Assembly (NCBI RefSeq): GCF_013280495.1
Contig: NZ_JABSSX010000006.1
Location: 1-64,000, forward strand
DNA from: Brevibacterium permense
GTDB lineage: Bacteria > Actinomycetota > Actinomycetes > Actinomycetales > Brevibacteriaceae
Length of the DNA: 64,000 nt
Direction of reading: 5' to 3'
Both the position numbers and the translations under genes were made by a program. The notes under the pieces are model-generated. The model was not told where the DNA came from and made no database searches. It was given only the letters and a program-made list of their open reading frames with translations. Below, in pieces: positions 43,273 to 52,547 of this stretch (the first letter of the stretch is position 1; the number at the start of each line of letters is the position of its first letter).

Positions 43273-44792
43273 CGCTGTCCCTCCTCGTCGCGGTCGTTCG
43301 CTTCCTCTTCGGCCCACAGCTGTCGGAAGCTCTTCTCGGGCAGGGCCGGGATGTCGCGGCTCGAGGTCCAGGCGCCGGCGATTCCGGGCAGAGCGTTGAT
43401 CTGCTCACCGCCGGTGACCTTGTGCGCGAGAGGCAGTCCCTTCTCCGCCGCGGACATCCGCTTCCCGTCGCCCATCATCCACGACGCGCCGGTGAGGGCG
43501 GCGTCGAGCTGGGAGGACACAGGGGAGTGGTTGGCTTTGACATCTTCGCCCCGCAGATGGACGAGGATGTCCGGGATATTGATCTTCACAGGGCACACGT
43601 CGTAGCAGGCGCCGCACAGGCTCGACGCGTACGGCAGCGAACCGTTGCCCTGCTCTTCGACTCCCGTGAGCAGCGGGGACAGGATCGCTCCGATCGGTCC
43701 CGGATAGGTCGAGCCGTAGGCGTGGCCGCCGGTGCGTTCGTAGACGGGGCAGACGTTCATGCATGCCGAGCAGCGGATGCAGTTGAGCGCCGTACGTCCG
43801 TGCTCATCGGCCAGGGCCCGGGTGCGTCCGTTGTCGAGGAGAACGAGATGGACGTTCTGCGGACCGTCTCCCTCAGACTTCCCCGTCCAGAACGAGGTGT
43901 ACGGGTTCATCCGCTCACCCGTCGACGAGCGTGGCAGCAGCTGCAGGAACACCTCGAGATCGGCGAACCTCGGCAGCAGCTTCTCGATGCCCATGACGGT
44001 GATGAGCGTCTCCGGCAAGGTCAGGCACATGCGCCCGTTGCCCTCGGACTCGACCACTCCGAGGGTGCCGGTCTCCGCGATACCGAAGTTCGCTCCGGAG
44101 ATCGCGACCTTCGTGGTGAGGAATTTGTGGCGCAGATGTCGGCGGGCCGCCTCGGCGAGGACGGCAGGTTCGTTCGTCAGCTCCCCGGCGTCGGGCATCT
44201 TGTCCATGAAGATCTCACGGATCTCATCCCGGTTGCGGTGGATGGCGGGAACGAGGATGTGGCTGGGTTTGTCCTCGCCGAGCTGGACGATGAGTTCGGC
44301 CAAATCCGTCTCGAACGCATCGATGCCCTCATGCTCGAGGTGCTCGTTGAGACCGATCTCCTGGGTGGCCATCGACTTGACCTTGATGACCTCGCGGCGG
44401 CCGGTCTCGAGCACCGGCGCATTGTCCTCGACGAGTTCGGTGACGATGGCATTGGCCTCATCCGCGTCACGGGCCCAGTGGATGATGCCGCCGGCGGCGG
44501 TGAATGCCTCTTCGAACTGCGCGAGGTACTCGGGCAGGTTCTCCATCACTTCGTTCTTCGTGGCCTCACCGGCGTCGCGCAGGGCCTCCCAGTCGTCGAG
44601 CTCGGAGACGACCTCGGCGCGCTTGGACCGGATCGTCGAGGTGGCGTGGCCGATGTTGTTGCGCAGCTGCTGGTTGCTCAGATGTTCGTGCGAGACCTCG
44701 GGAAAGGCCTCGGCTTCGATGATGTTGCCCTGCCCGCCGGGCAGATCGCTGCGTCGCTTCGACGGCAGCAGCGGCATTCCCAGAAAGGTCAT
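43269..44792 (-). CDS. lutB: lactate utilisation iron-sulfur protein B
   Basis: This 507-residue protein combines an N-terminal LUD domain (residues about 80-310: EIGLNEHLEHEGIDAFETDL, ISGANFGIAETGTLGVVESE) with a 4Fe-4S ferredoxin-type module carrying two Cys clusters (CIRCSACMNVCPVY and CGACYDVCPVKINIP). LutB transfers electrons from lactate oxidation. It overlaps lutA and lutC by four bases each, so the three are co-translated. Confidence 0.92.
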   Translation of the reverse strand: MTFLGMPLLPSKRRSDLPGGQGNIIEAEAFPEVSHEHLSNQQLRNNIGHATSTIRSKRAEVVSELDDWEALRDAGEATKNEVMENLPEYLAQFEEAFTAAGGIIHWARDADEANAIVTELVEDNAPVLETGRREVIKVKSMATQEIGLNEHLEHEGIDAFETDLAELIVQLGEDKPSHILVPAIHRNRDEIREIFMDKMPDAGELTNEPAVLAEAARRHLRHKFLTTKVAISGANFGIAETGTLGVVESEGNGRMCLTLPETLITVMGIEKLLPRFADLEVFLQLLPRSSTGERMNPYTSFWTGKSEGDGPQNVHLVLLDNGRTRALADEHGRTALNCIRCSACMNVCPVYERTGGHAYGSTYPGPIGAILSPLLTGVEEQGNGSLPYASSLCGACYDVCPVKINIPDILVHLRGEDVKANHSPVSSQLDAALTGASWMMGDGKRMSAAEKGLPLAHKVTGGEQINALPGIAGAWTSSRDIPALPEKSFRQLWAEEEANDRDEEGQR

Positions 44793-45784
44793 CGCAGGCT
44801 CCCTCCGCTCACTTCTGCTCCTTCGCTCGGCACCCGCAGCGGGTCCTCCCTCGTCGACGCGAGGATCCGGGCCAGATGGACCGCGGCTTGACCGACGCGG
44901 AACCCGGACTGGGTGCGGCTCGGCTCGGACGGAGAGGTGCCCCGATGGCCTGGGGTGAGGTGGTCATCATCGTCGGCACCGACGACCGTCGTCAGCGTCT
45001 CGGTCGCGTGCCCCCGCTCATCGGTCGAGCTCGTCTCCTTGACGTGCACGGCGGTGACATCCGGGGCGCCGTCGAAGCCACCGGTCCGTTCGAACCGCGA
45101 TATTCCACCGCCGATGTGCAGCAGACAGGAGGCATCGCCGCCCGTGCAGATATCGGCTTCGGTCGCCTGGATCGTGCGCACCTTGTCGGCGAGCATCGCC
45201 GAGGACACCTCCGGGTTCTTCACGGAGAAAGTGCCGCCGAACCCGCAGCAGGAATCGGCCAAAGGCAGTTCGACGAATTCGATGCCCTCGACGGACCGGA
45301 CGAGGGAGGACTGCCGATCACCGAGGCGCAGCAGCCGCATTCCGTGGCACGACGGGTGATACGTCACACGGTGCGGGAAATAGGACCCGAGATCGGCCGC
45401 GGCATCCGTGACGCCTTGGACGTCGGTGAGGAACTGGGTGAGCTCATACGTGCGGCCGGCCACCTCGGCGGCCTCGGAAGCCAGGGCATCGTTGCCCACT
45501 CGTGTGGCGACCATCGGCTGCTGGTGGCCGAGCGAGGCCACGCAGGAAGCGGACGGGGCGACGGCGACATCCCATTCGGTGCTGGTGAAGGCGCGGACGT
45601 GATTGGCGATGACCGGTTCGGCCTGCGCGAACTTGCCGGAGTTGATGTGCATCTGCCCACAGCACGACTGGCCTTCGGGGAAGATCACCTCATGGCCGAG
45701 TCGGCGCAGAATTCTCACGGTTGCCTGCGCAACCTCGGGATACATCGCATCGACGATGCAGGTGGCGAACAGTGCGATCCTCAT
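44789..45784 (-). CDS. lutA: lactate utilisation protein A (CCG domain)
   Basis: This 331-residue protein has two Cys-rich CCG domains: the first with FPEGQSCCGQMHINSGKFAQ, the second with VTYHPSCHGMRLLRLGDRQ and LADSCCGFGGTFSVKNPEVS; these coordinate an iron-sulfur cluster in the LutA/GlcF family. ATG at 45784 before RIALFATCIVDAMYPE gives the family N-terminus. The C-terminal 70 residues (from about 260) are an Asp/Thr-rich, disordered extension not typical of LutA. It is the first gene of the operon; no LldR-like regulator is adjacent. Confidence 0.9.
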   Translation of the reverse strand: MRIALFATCIVDAMYPEVAQATVRILRRLGHEVIFPEGQSCCGQMHINSGKFAQAEPVIANHVRAFTSTEWDVAVAPSASCVASLGHQQPMVATRVGNDALASEAAEVAGRTYELTQFLTDVQGVTDAAADLGSYFPHRVTYHPSCHGMRLLRLGDRQSSLVRSVEGIEFVELPLADSCCGFGGTFSVKNPEVSSAMLADKVRTIQATEADICTGGDASCLLHIGGGISRFERTGGFDGAPDVTAVHVKETSSTDERGHATETLTTVVGADDDDHLTPGHRGTSPSEPSRTQSGFRVGQAAVHLARILASTREDPLRVPSEGAEVSGGSLR

Positions 45785-46092
45785 CTGACCTCCAAGCCGG
45801 ACGCTGTGCTGATGCGGTTGGCGGGATCGGCTTCCGGCCGAGACGATGCCGCGGTCGCAAGCGGTCCGTGTCACTTCATGCTCAGACCGTAGCACCGGGT
45901 CCTGACGCGGCAAAGGTGCGCGATCGGACGGGCGCGCCGGTGCGAGGATCGACGCGGAAGTCTGATCGCCTCGGGGGAGGGGCAAGCGATTTAGGACCGA
46001 TGAGACTTCGCTATTCTCCTGCGCCGGTCGGTGCGGGCAGCGACGCACGCGCAGACCTTACTTGGGAGGGGGATCGCCCATAGGATGACGAT

Positions 46093-47013
46093 ATGGATTC
46101 CCAACGTACACAGAACATCAGAACGGTCTCGGCCCGCATCAACTCCTTCCACTCGTCGATCTACTTCTCACAGACGGTCGGAGCCGAGTACGCCAAGTAC
46201 GGACTCGAACCCGGTGTCGAAGGCAATATGGCTGCCCGTTCGGCTCCGCTGGGACGGGTGAATCCCGGAGTCGTGTCCGCCGCGTACTACAACTATTCCC
46301 CGAATTTCGTCGCCGGAATGCTGCCGCGCGTGTGGGAGACGGTGAGCCCGGAGCAGATGGTCCAGGCCCGCTTCGACGCCGTGAGCGCGTACCTGGGTGA
46401 ACTCTTCGGTGACCGTGACGACATCGCCCTGCTCACCGAGGCGGCCTCCCAGATGGCGGAGACGCTGGCTCCCGTGCTCGCCGCCATGGACTTCTCCGGC
46501 CGCACCCTGGCCGCCGCCACCGCCGACGTCATCGGCGGCCACCAGGCGGCCACCGCATTCGAGAAGATGTGGGACGTGGCGACCGTGGCCCGCGAATTCC
46601 GCGGCGACGGCCATGTCGCCTCCCTCGTCACGGCCGGTGTGCCCGGAATCGACGCCCTCATGCTCGACGTCGAGACCGGTGCCGGGTTCCGTCCGCGAGC
46701 GGCACAGAAGACGCGCGGCTACACGGATGAGGAATGGCAGACCGCGCAGTCCAGGCTCGCCGAGGCGGGGCTGATCACCGTGGACAAGGATGACCGCGGG
46801 CACGACCTCCCTGCCATCACCGAGGCGGGACGTGTCCTGAAGGAGCAGGTCGAAGCCCTGACCGACGGCACCGTTGCAGCCGCGTGGTCCGTCCTCGACG
46901 ATCAGACGATCGAATCACTGCTCTCGCCGAGCCGGGACCTGCTGCGCGTCATTGCGAAGTCAGGTGCCTTCCCGTCGAACATCTTCGCCCGCCCCGAGAA
47001 GAAGGCCGGCTGA
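46093..47013 (+). CDS. SCO6745-family helix-turn-helix protein
   Basis: This 306-residue soluble helical protein matches the actinobacterial SCO6745 family: INSFHSSIYFSQTVGAEYAK, AARSAPLGRVNPGVVSAAYY, NYSPNFVAGMLPRVWETVSP, and the C-terminal winged-helix-like part GYTDEEWQTAQSRLAEAGLI then ITEAGRVLKEQVEALTD. The C-terminal region resembles MarR-type helix-turn-helix. It may bind DNA, but no partner or ligand is known. It stands alone and converges with orn. Confidence 0.75.
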   Translation: MDSQRTQNIRTVSARINSFHSSIYFSQTVGAEYAKYGLEPGVEGNMAARSAPLGRVNPGVVSAAYYNYSPNFVAGMLPRVWETVSPEQMVQARFDAVSAYLGELFGDRDDIALLTEAASQMAETLAPVLAAMDFSGRTLAAATADVIGGHQAATAFEKMWDVATVAREFRGDGHVASLVTAGVPGIDALMLDVETGAGFRPRAAQKTRGYTDEEWQTAQSRLAEAGLITVDKDDRGHDLPAITEAGRVLKEQVEALTDGTVAAAWSVLDDQTIESLLSPSRDLLRVIAKSGAFPSNIFARPEKKAG

Positions 47014-47020
47014 GGCGCCT

Positions 47021-47656
47021 TCAGCTCTGGTCGGATGCGCTCGACTCGGTGAGGTTGGAATAGTTCTCGGCCACCTCGGCGGCGATCGCCTTCGCCTCAT
47101 CGGAACTCGGACCCTCGGCGGAGAACACGGCCTTCCGGTAGTACTGGAGCTCGATGATCGAATCGATGATGTCTCCGAGTGCACGGTGGCCACCGTGCTT
47201 GGCCGGTGCCTGGAAGTAGGCGCGTGGGAACCACTGCTTGGACAGTTCCTTGATCGAGGAGACATCGATGATCCGGTAGTGCAGGTACTCGACGAGTACG
47301 GGCATCTGCTTGGTGAGGAAGACCTTGTCGGTGCCGACCGAGTTCCCTCCCAGCGGTGCTTTGCCGGCCTCGGGGACATGCTTCTTCACGTATTCGAGGA
47401 CCCGGGTCTGCGCCTCGGTGACGGTGGTGCCCGCGTCGAGCTCGGTGATCAGGCCCGAGGTGGTGTGCATGTTCGTGACGAATTCGTTCATGTTCGCCCG
47501 TGCATCCGCCGAGGGCTTGATGACGATGTCGATTCCGTCGTCGAGGGGGTTGAGCTCGAAGTCGGTGACGATCGCAGCCACCTCGATGAGTTCGTCCCGC
47601 ACCTCGTCGAGGCCGGTCATTTCGCAGTCGATCCACACAATTCTGTTGTTGCTCAC
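47021..47656 (-). CDS. orn: oligoribonuclease
   Basis: This 211-residue DEDDh 3'-5' exoribonuclease degrades short RNA oligonucleotides and pGpG. It shows RIVWIDCEMTGLDEVRDELI (first Asp and Glu), LGGNSVGTDKVFLTKQMPVL, DVSSIKELSKQWFPR and the final HRALGDIIDSIIELQYYR with the catalytic His and Asp. The length is slightly above E. coli Orn because of a C-terminal acidic tail. Confidence 0.93.
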   Translation of the reverse strand: MSNNRIVWIDCEMTGLDEVRDELIEVAAIVTDFELNPLDDGIDIVIKPSADARANMNEFVTNMHTTSGLITELDAGTTVTEAQTRVLEYVKKHVPEAGKAPLGGNSVGTDKVFLTKQMPVLVEYLHYRIIDVSSIKELSKQWFPRAYFQAPAKHGGHRALGDIIDSIIELQYYRKAVFSAEGPSSDEAKAIAAEVAENYSNLTESSASDQS

Positions 47657-47930
47657 CCGCCCAGCTTAGGGCAGACAGCAGGGAACGGGACATTCCGGGG
47701 TGCAATCGGAACCCCTCGGCGGCCGGGTCACGGCCGCCTCGGCGAGGGTGGAGGTCTGGGCGAGGGCGAGCGTCAGACCGCTGATCGGGAACGGCCCGGG
47801 GGAGAGTTGGGCGTGTGAACGTCGACACACACTGAGCGTGCGCACAGAGTCGATGTCCGGTATGTGACTTAAACTTGAAGAGTCCCCGAACTGGGGTGCC
47901 ATTTTTGCTCGGCTGAGGGAAGGTTCGCTC

Positions 47931-49550
47931 GTGCGTTACACATTCGCTGTGATTCTCATGGTGGTGGGTGTCGTCGTCGGTGGCCTCGGCATCCTGCAGA
48001 AGACCCTGTGGGCTCCGGAGGATACGATCACTGCCACCGCACAGATCGATGCCGACAAACCGGCAGTCATCGTCGACCCCGGAATGCTCAACCTCTACGA
48101 AACCCCGACCACACTGACGGCTAAAGGCAGCGGCGACCTCACGATCGCCCAAGCCCCGATCGAGAACGTCGAAGCCTGGGCGGGGCAGTCGGCCTATGAC
48201 CGCGTCACCGGACTCGCCGAAGGCGGCAAGCTCACGACGAAGGCGACCGATGGGGAGGGCAAGGTTCCCAACCCCGCCGGGGCCGATCTGTGGCAGTCGG
48301 AAGTCACCGGCACCGATTCGGTTGAGCTGGAATGGAACGACGAGGCCAACCGCACCGGATTCCTCGTCGCCGGTGACGGCGAAGCCGGAGCGGTCAAATC
48401 CGTGACCCTCACCTGGCCCAACCATGCCGAGACTCCCTGGGCGCTCCCGCTGATGATCATCGGCGGTGTCCTCTTCGTCGTCGGCGTCGTCCTCCTCTTC
48501 CTCGGTGCGAACAATTCGAAGAAGGAAGCGAACCGCCGCAAGGCGCGCCAGGAGCGCCGCCGCAAGCTCGCCGAATACGGCACCGCCTTCGCCGTCGTCC
48601 CCGTGCTCGCACTCAGTGCCTGTGGGCCCGAAGAGCTGCCGAAGCCCGAGCCCTCCGAGGCTCCGAGCTCCGCGGCCGCGGGTGTCACCGACGACCAGGC
48701 CAAGCGGATCCTCGACTCCGTGGCCGCCGACGTCAAAGCCGCGGACAAGAAGACCGATGAGAAGGCACTGGCCGAACGCGCCGCCGGTCCCGCGCTCAAG
48801 CAGCGTGAAGACCTGTACAAGGTGAAAGACGACGTCGAAGACCAGAAGATGGCGCCGGAGGTGGCCAGCGAAGAGATCGTCGCCAACTACACCTCGGCCA
48901 CCGATGCCTGGCCGCGCGTGACCAGCCTGATCACCTCCGCCGGTGGGAATTCGCAGCTGCTCGTGCTGACCCAGGAGGATCCGCGCAGCAGCTACAAACT
49001 GTGGTCGCAGACCCAGCTGACGTCCGGCACGAAGCTGCCCGAACTGCCCGACTCACGTCAGGGCGCGAAGATGCTCGAACCCGGATCCAAGGACTTCGTC
49101 ACCACTCCGGAGAAGGCCGTCGCCGACTACGCGAAGGCCCTCGGCAGCGGAGCAGACTCGAAGGAGGCGAAGAAGTTCGAGTCCGATGACTTCTCGAAGT
49201 CCATCTGGAAGAACCAGAAGGACCAGAAGGCCAGCGCCGAAGAAGGCAAGGCCGAAGTCGACTACAAGTACACTCCGGGCAAAGAACTCGTTGCCCAGGG
49301 CACCGCTGGCGACGCCGCCATCGTCACCGGAGTCATCGACGCCGAATCGACGATCAGCCCCGAGTCGAAGGACGGTCGCACCGGCACCCTGTCGCTGTCG
49401 TCGCCGCAGAAGGAACTCGTCGGCTCCGCGACGACCAAGGAGCCGGTGACGACGAAGACCACCCAGGTGCTCACCTTCCTCGTCCCCAAGGACGGCAAGG
49501 TCAAGCTCATCGGCGGTCTCGAGACTCTCGCCGGAGCCGAAGCAGGCTGA
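47931..49550 (+). CDS. two-part membrane protein with internal lipoprotein signal
   Basis: The first 195 residues of this 539-residue protein have an N-terminal membrane helix (FAVILMVVGVVVGGLGI), an extracellular beta-rich domain and a second helix (LPLMIIGGVLFVVGVVLLFL). A basic stretch (KKEANRRKARQERRRK) is followed by what looks exactly like a lipoprotein signal (AVVPVLALSACGPEE, lipobox Cys231), then a secreted domain of about 310 residues starting with a Pro/Glu/Ser linker. The layout suggests a fused membrane protein plus lipoprotein, possibly separated by signal peptidase II. The start is GTG at 47931. It precedes the thioredoxin/TPR gene and has a relative three genes later. Confidence 0.7.
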   Translation: MRYTFAVILMVVGVVVGGLGILQKTLWAPEDTITATAQIDADKPAVIVDPGMLNLYETPTTLTAKGSGDLTIAQAPIENVEAWAGQSAYDRVTGLAEGGKLTTKATDGEGKVPNPAGADLWQSEVTGTDSVELEWNDEANRTGFLVAGDGEAGAVKSVTLTWPNHAETPWALPLMIIGGVLFVVGVVLLFLGANNSKKEANRRKARQERRRKLAEYGTAFAVVPVLALSACGPEELPKPEPSEAPSSAAAGVTDDQAKRILDSVAADVKAADKKTDEKALAERAAGPALKQREDLYKVKDDVEDQKMAPEVASEEIVANYTSATDAWPRVTSLITSAGGNSQLLVLTQEDPRSSYKLWSQTQLTSGTKLPELPDSRQGAKMLEPGSKDFVTTPEKAVADYAKALGSGADSKEAKKFESDDFSKSIWKNQKDQKASAEEGKAEVDYKYTPGKELVAQGTAGDAAIVTGVIDAESTISPESKDGRTGTLSLSSPQKELVGSATTKEPVTTKTTQVLTFLVPKDGKVKLIGGLETLAGAEAG

Positions 49551-49701
49551 GGCGGAAGGGTCGGCACCGTGGTGTTCCTTCCCCGACGGCTGAGGAAATA
49601 GCCGTGGGCGCACCGGTGTTGATACGTTCTGTTGGATAAGCATGGACCAGGTGCGTCACGGTTTGCGCCGAGCCCACCGACCGCGTCACAAAGGAGACCA
49701 C

Positions 49702-50685
49702 GTGTCAATGGACCCCTCGCAGGAAAGCACGCAGCCAAACCAGGGACTCGACCTGTCGGCGGTGCGCAGCAAGAACATGCCCGCCGAGCAGGACGGTCAG
49801 TCCGGTCACACGGCCGGTGCGGGAGCCGGTGCTAACGGTGCTGCCGGTGACCAGGCCGGTGGGGACCCGGATGCAGTCGCCGTTCCGGGACTGGTCTTCG
49901 ACGTCGACGAATCGACGTTCACCAGCCTGGTGGCGCTCTCCGACCGCGTGCCCGTCGTCATCGACCTGTGGGCCGAATGGTGCGAACCCTGCAAACAGCT
50001 CTCGCCGATCCTCGAACGCGTCGTCACCGCGTACGGGGGACGTCTGGTCCTGGCCAAGGTCGACGTCGATGCGAACCCGCGTCTGCAGCAGGCCTTCGGT
50101 GTTCAGTCGATCCCCACGGTCGTCGCCCTCATCAAGGGTCAGCCCGTGCCGCTGTTCCAGAGCGCTCTGCCGGAACCTCAGGTCCAGGCGTACTTCGACG
50201 AGCTGCTCAAGCTCGCCGGTGAGAACGGTGTGACCGGGCATGCGGCCGCCGGGGGAGCCGAGCCCGAACCGGCTGGCCCCGCCCACCCGGAGGCCGAAGA
50301 GGCACTCGCCAAGGGCGACTTCGACACCGCAGAGAAACTGTTCAAAGCCGCGCTGGCGAACTCTCCCGCCGATGAGGAGGCGAAGTTCGGTCTCGCCCGT
50401 GCGGGCCTGGGCCGCCGCCTCATCGACCAGGAACCGGCCGGTCTCATCGCCGCCGCCGATGCGGACCCCAAGAACGTCGAGGCCGCGAAGGCCGCGGCCG
50501 ACGCCGAAGTGGTCAGCGGCAATGCCGGCAGCGCCTTCAACCGACTCATCTCTCTTATCCGCACCACCGCGGGTGATGAGAAGGAATCCCTGCGCCTGCG
50601 GGTCCTCGATCTCTTCGAGGTCCTCGGCACCGACGACCCAGCCGTGACCAAGGCTCGGACCGCACTCATGAGGGCACTGTTCTGA
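49702..50685 (+). CDS. thioredoxin-TPR protein (CnoX/YbbN-like)
   Basis: This protein of about 327 residues has a disordered N-terminus, a thioredoxin domain (about 80-190: VVIDLWAEWCEPCKQLSPIL, active site CEPC; SIPTVVALIKGQPV with cis-Pro) and a C-terminal TPR-like region (HPEAEEALAKGDFDTAEKLF, then LANSPADEEAKFGLARAGLG). This is the CnoX/YbbN plan, a cytoplasmic chaperone with redox function. GTG at 49702 lies five bases after AAGGAG; ATG at 49708 is an alternative. It overlaps the next gene by four bases (CTGA). Confidence 0.85.
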   Translation: MSMDPSQESTQPNQGLDLSAVRSKNMPAEQDGQSGHTAGAGAGANGAAGDQAGGDPDAVAVPGLVFDVDESTFTSLVALSDRVPVVIDLWAEWCEPCKQLSPILERVVTAYGGRLVLAKVDVDANPRLQQAFGVQSIPTVVALIKGQPVPLFQSALPEPQVQAYFDELLKLAGENGVTGHAAAGGAEPEPAGPAHPEAEEALAKGDFDTAEKLFKAALANSPADEEAKFGLARAGLGRRLIDQEPAGLIAAADADPKNVEAAKAAADAEVVSGNAGSAFNRLISLIRTTAGDEKESLRLRVLDLFEVLGTDDPAVTKARTALMRALF

Positions 50686-52517
50686 TCCAGCGAATCCGAC
50701 TCATCACCGCCATCCTCTTCGGCGCAGCGGCGCTCACGCTCGCCGGACTGGTCTTCTCTGCGCTCTCGGTCGTCGGCACCGACGAGATCACCGAGACGCC
50801 GACCTTCAAGGTCAAGGACGGTGCCTACGCCGTCGTCCTCGACGAGGCGATCGTGCCCTATTCGGGATCGAGCGTGACCGTGACGGCGAAGAACTCGAAG
50901 GGCACGGAGCTGTTCGTCGGCACCGCCAGCGGGGTCGACGCAGACAGCTACCTCGATGGGGTGGCGCAGGAGCAGATCAGTGATGTGTCGTTCCCGAATT
51001 CCGCGACCCATCGGTTCACTCCCGGCGACGCGAAGCCGGACGCCGATATCGCCGATCGCGACTGGTGGATCAGCACGGACACGGGAAAGACGGTCGCGAA
51101 GACCTTCGACCTCGATGCCGAACCGCAGGTGCTCATCATCGCTCCTGCGAACTCCGGTGACAGTCTTGATGGAACGACGGTGAGTCTCCAGATGCGCGTC
51201 AAGGGCGTGTTCGCACTCAGCCTGCTCGGCATTGCCGGCACGATCATGCTCGCCGGATTCTCGGTGTTCCTCTTCATGCGCTGGTGCGCCTCGCGCATCC
51301 GCCCGCCGAAGAAGGACGTCGGACTCCCGAGCGGCAGCGGACCCGACAGCAGCGACAGCGGACCAGGAGGCGACAGCGGACCAGGAGGCGGCAGCGGTCC
51401 CGGCCGCGATGGCCGGAGACCGGCCGCTGACCGCACAGCCAAGGACGAGCCGGGACCCGCGACCCAGCCGATCTCGGCAGTGCAGCCGGACACGGGCGGC
51501 CAGGCGCCACCTCGGCGACGGGATGTGCGGAACCGGCGGTCCTTCCGTGCAGTGACGGCCTCCGTCTTAGGCACCGGGCTCGTGCTCAGCGGCTGTGCGA
51601 ATATGCCGATCGCCAAACCCAGCAACCCGGACACCACCCCGTACGAGCGCACGGCGGTGCGCCCCGGTGAGGCCGGGAAGTTCATGACGAACTACACGGA
51701 ATCGCTGGACAAGACTCTCGGCGACAAGGGCTCCGACCTCGACAAGATCCAGGCGGCACCGCTCATCGACCACACCCGTGCGCAGATCCAGATCGCGGAC
51801 AAGGCGAAGCAGAAGCTGCGCGCACCGGACTTCACCGAGGTTGTCGCCGGCAGCCCGAACTTCACCGAATACCCGATGTGGTTCTACGCCTTCGGGACCG
51901 CGGACAAGAAGTCCACGGATGGGGACAAGCAGCTGACCCAGGTGATGCTGGTGACGCGGGAATCGGCGTCGACCGATCCGCTCGTGCGTTCGGCGTCCTA
52001 TATTCCCACCGAGCAGATGCCCGCCCTCATGGCCGATGACCGCGGCGCCGTGGAGAAGGGGTCGGAGGACTTCTCCGAGGATCTGACGACCGCGTCCGGT
52101 GACGTCTCATCGTTCCTCGTCGACGGCAAGGCGAAATCCGGGGGTCCCGAGGGACTCAAGGAAGGCGGATTCAAGGGGTTCCGCGACTACCTGGGTGACC
52201 TGCGGGACAAGGACTCCGGCTTCGACAAGGTCGACGTCGACTGCAAGCCCTATGAGGACCTCAAGTTCGAGGACATGACCTTGAGCACCGAAAACGGCGC
52301 GATCGGAATGGGCGAAGTGCGGTGCACCCTGACGATCAAGGCACCGTCGGACTACGCACTCGACCTCGGCGACACCGTCGAAGCCGTGAAGACGAACGAC
52401 AAAGAGGGCGACACCATCAAGGTCGACACTGCGCACCCCTATGTGCTGATGAAGACCGGAGACGAACTCACCGCCGTCGCCACCGATTGGAACGTCCTGT
52501 CCTCCAAGGTGGAGTGA
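50682..52517 (+). CDS. two-part membrane protein with internal lipoprotein signal, second copy
   Basis: This 611-residue protein has the same plan as the one at 47,931: an N-terminal membrane helix (LITAILFGAAALTLAGLVFS), an extracellular domain, a second helix (GVFALSLLGIAGTIMLAGFS), a Gly/Asp/Ser-rich linker, then a basic segment and a full lipoprotein signal (RAVTASVLGTGLVLSGCANM, lipobox Cys305) and a secreted domain of about 300 residues. A start at 50853 would drop the first membrane helix; the frame extends upstream to CTG at 50682, which overlaps the previous stop as CTGA and has GAGGG seven bases before it. CTG initiation is inferred. Sequence identity to the first copy is low, but the domain order is the same. 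Confidence 0.7.
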   Translation: MIQRIRLITAILFGAAALTLAGLVFSALSVVGTDEITETPTFKVKDGAYAVVLDEAIVPYSGSSVTVTAKNSKGTELFVGTASGVDADSYLDGVAQEQISDVSFPNSATHRFTPGDAKPDADIADRDWWISTDTGKTVAKTFDLDAEPQVLIIAPANSGDSLDGTTVSLQMRVKGVFALSLLGIAGTIMLAGFSVFLFMRWCASRIRPPKKDVGLPSGSGPDSSDSGPGGDSGPGGGSGPGRDGRRPAADRTAKDEPGPATQPISAVQPDTGGQAPPRRRDVRNRRSFRAVTASVLGTGLVLSGCANMPIAKPSNPDTTPYERTAVRPGEAGKFMTNYTESLDKTLGDKGSDLDKIQAAPLIDHTRAQIQIADKAKQKLRAPDFTEVVAGSPNFTEYPMWFYAFGTADKKSTDGDKQLTQVMLVTRESASTDPLVRSASYIPTEQMPALMADDRGAVEKGSEDFSEDLTTASGDVSSFLVDGKAKSGGPEGLKEGGFKGFRDYLGDLRDKDSGFDKVDVDCKPYEDLKFEDMTLSTENGAIGMGEVRCTLTIKAPSDYALDLGDTVEAVKTNDKEGDTIKVDTAHPYVLMKTGDELTAVATDWNVLSSKVE

Positions 52518-52547
52518 ACCGCGCTCAGTCGCGGTTCGCGCGATTTG

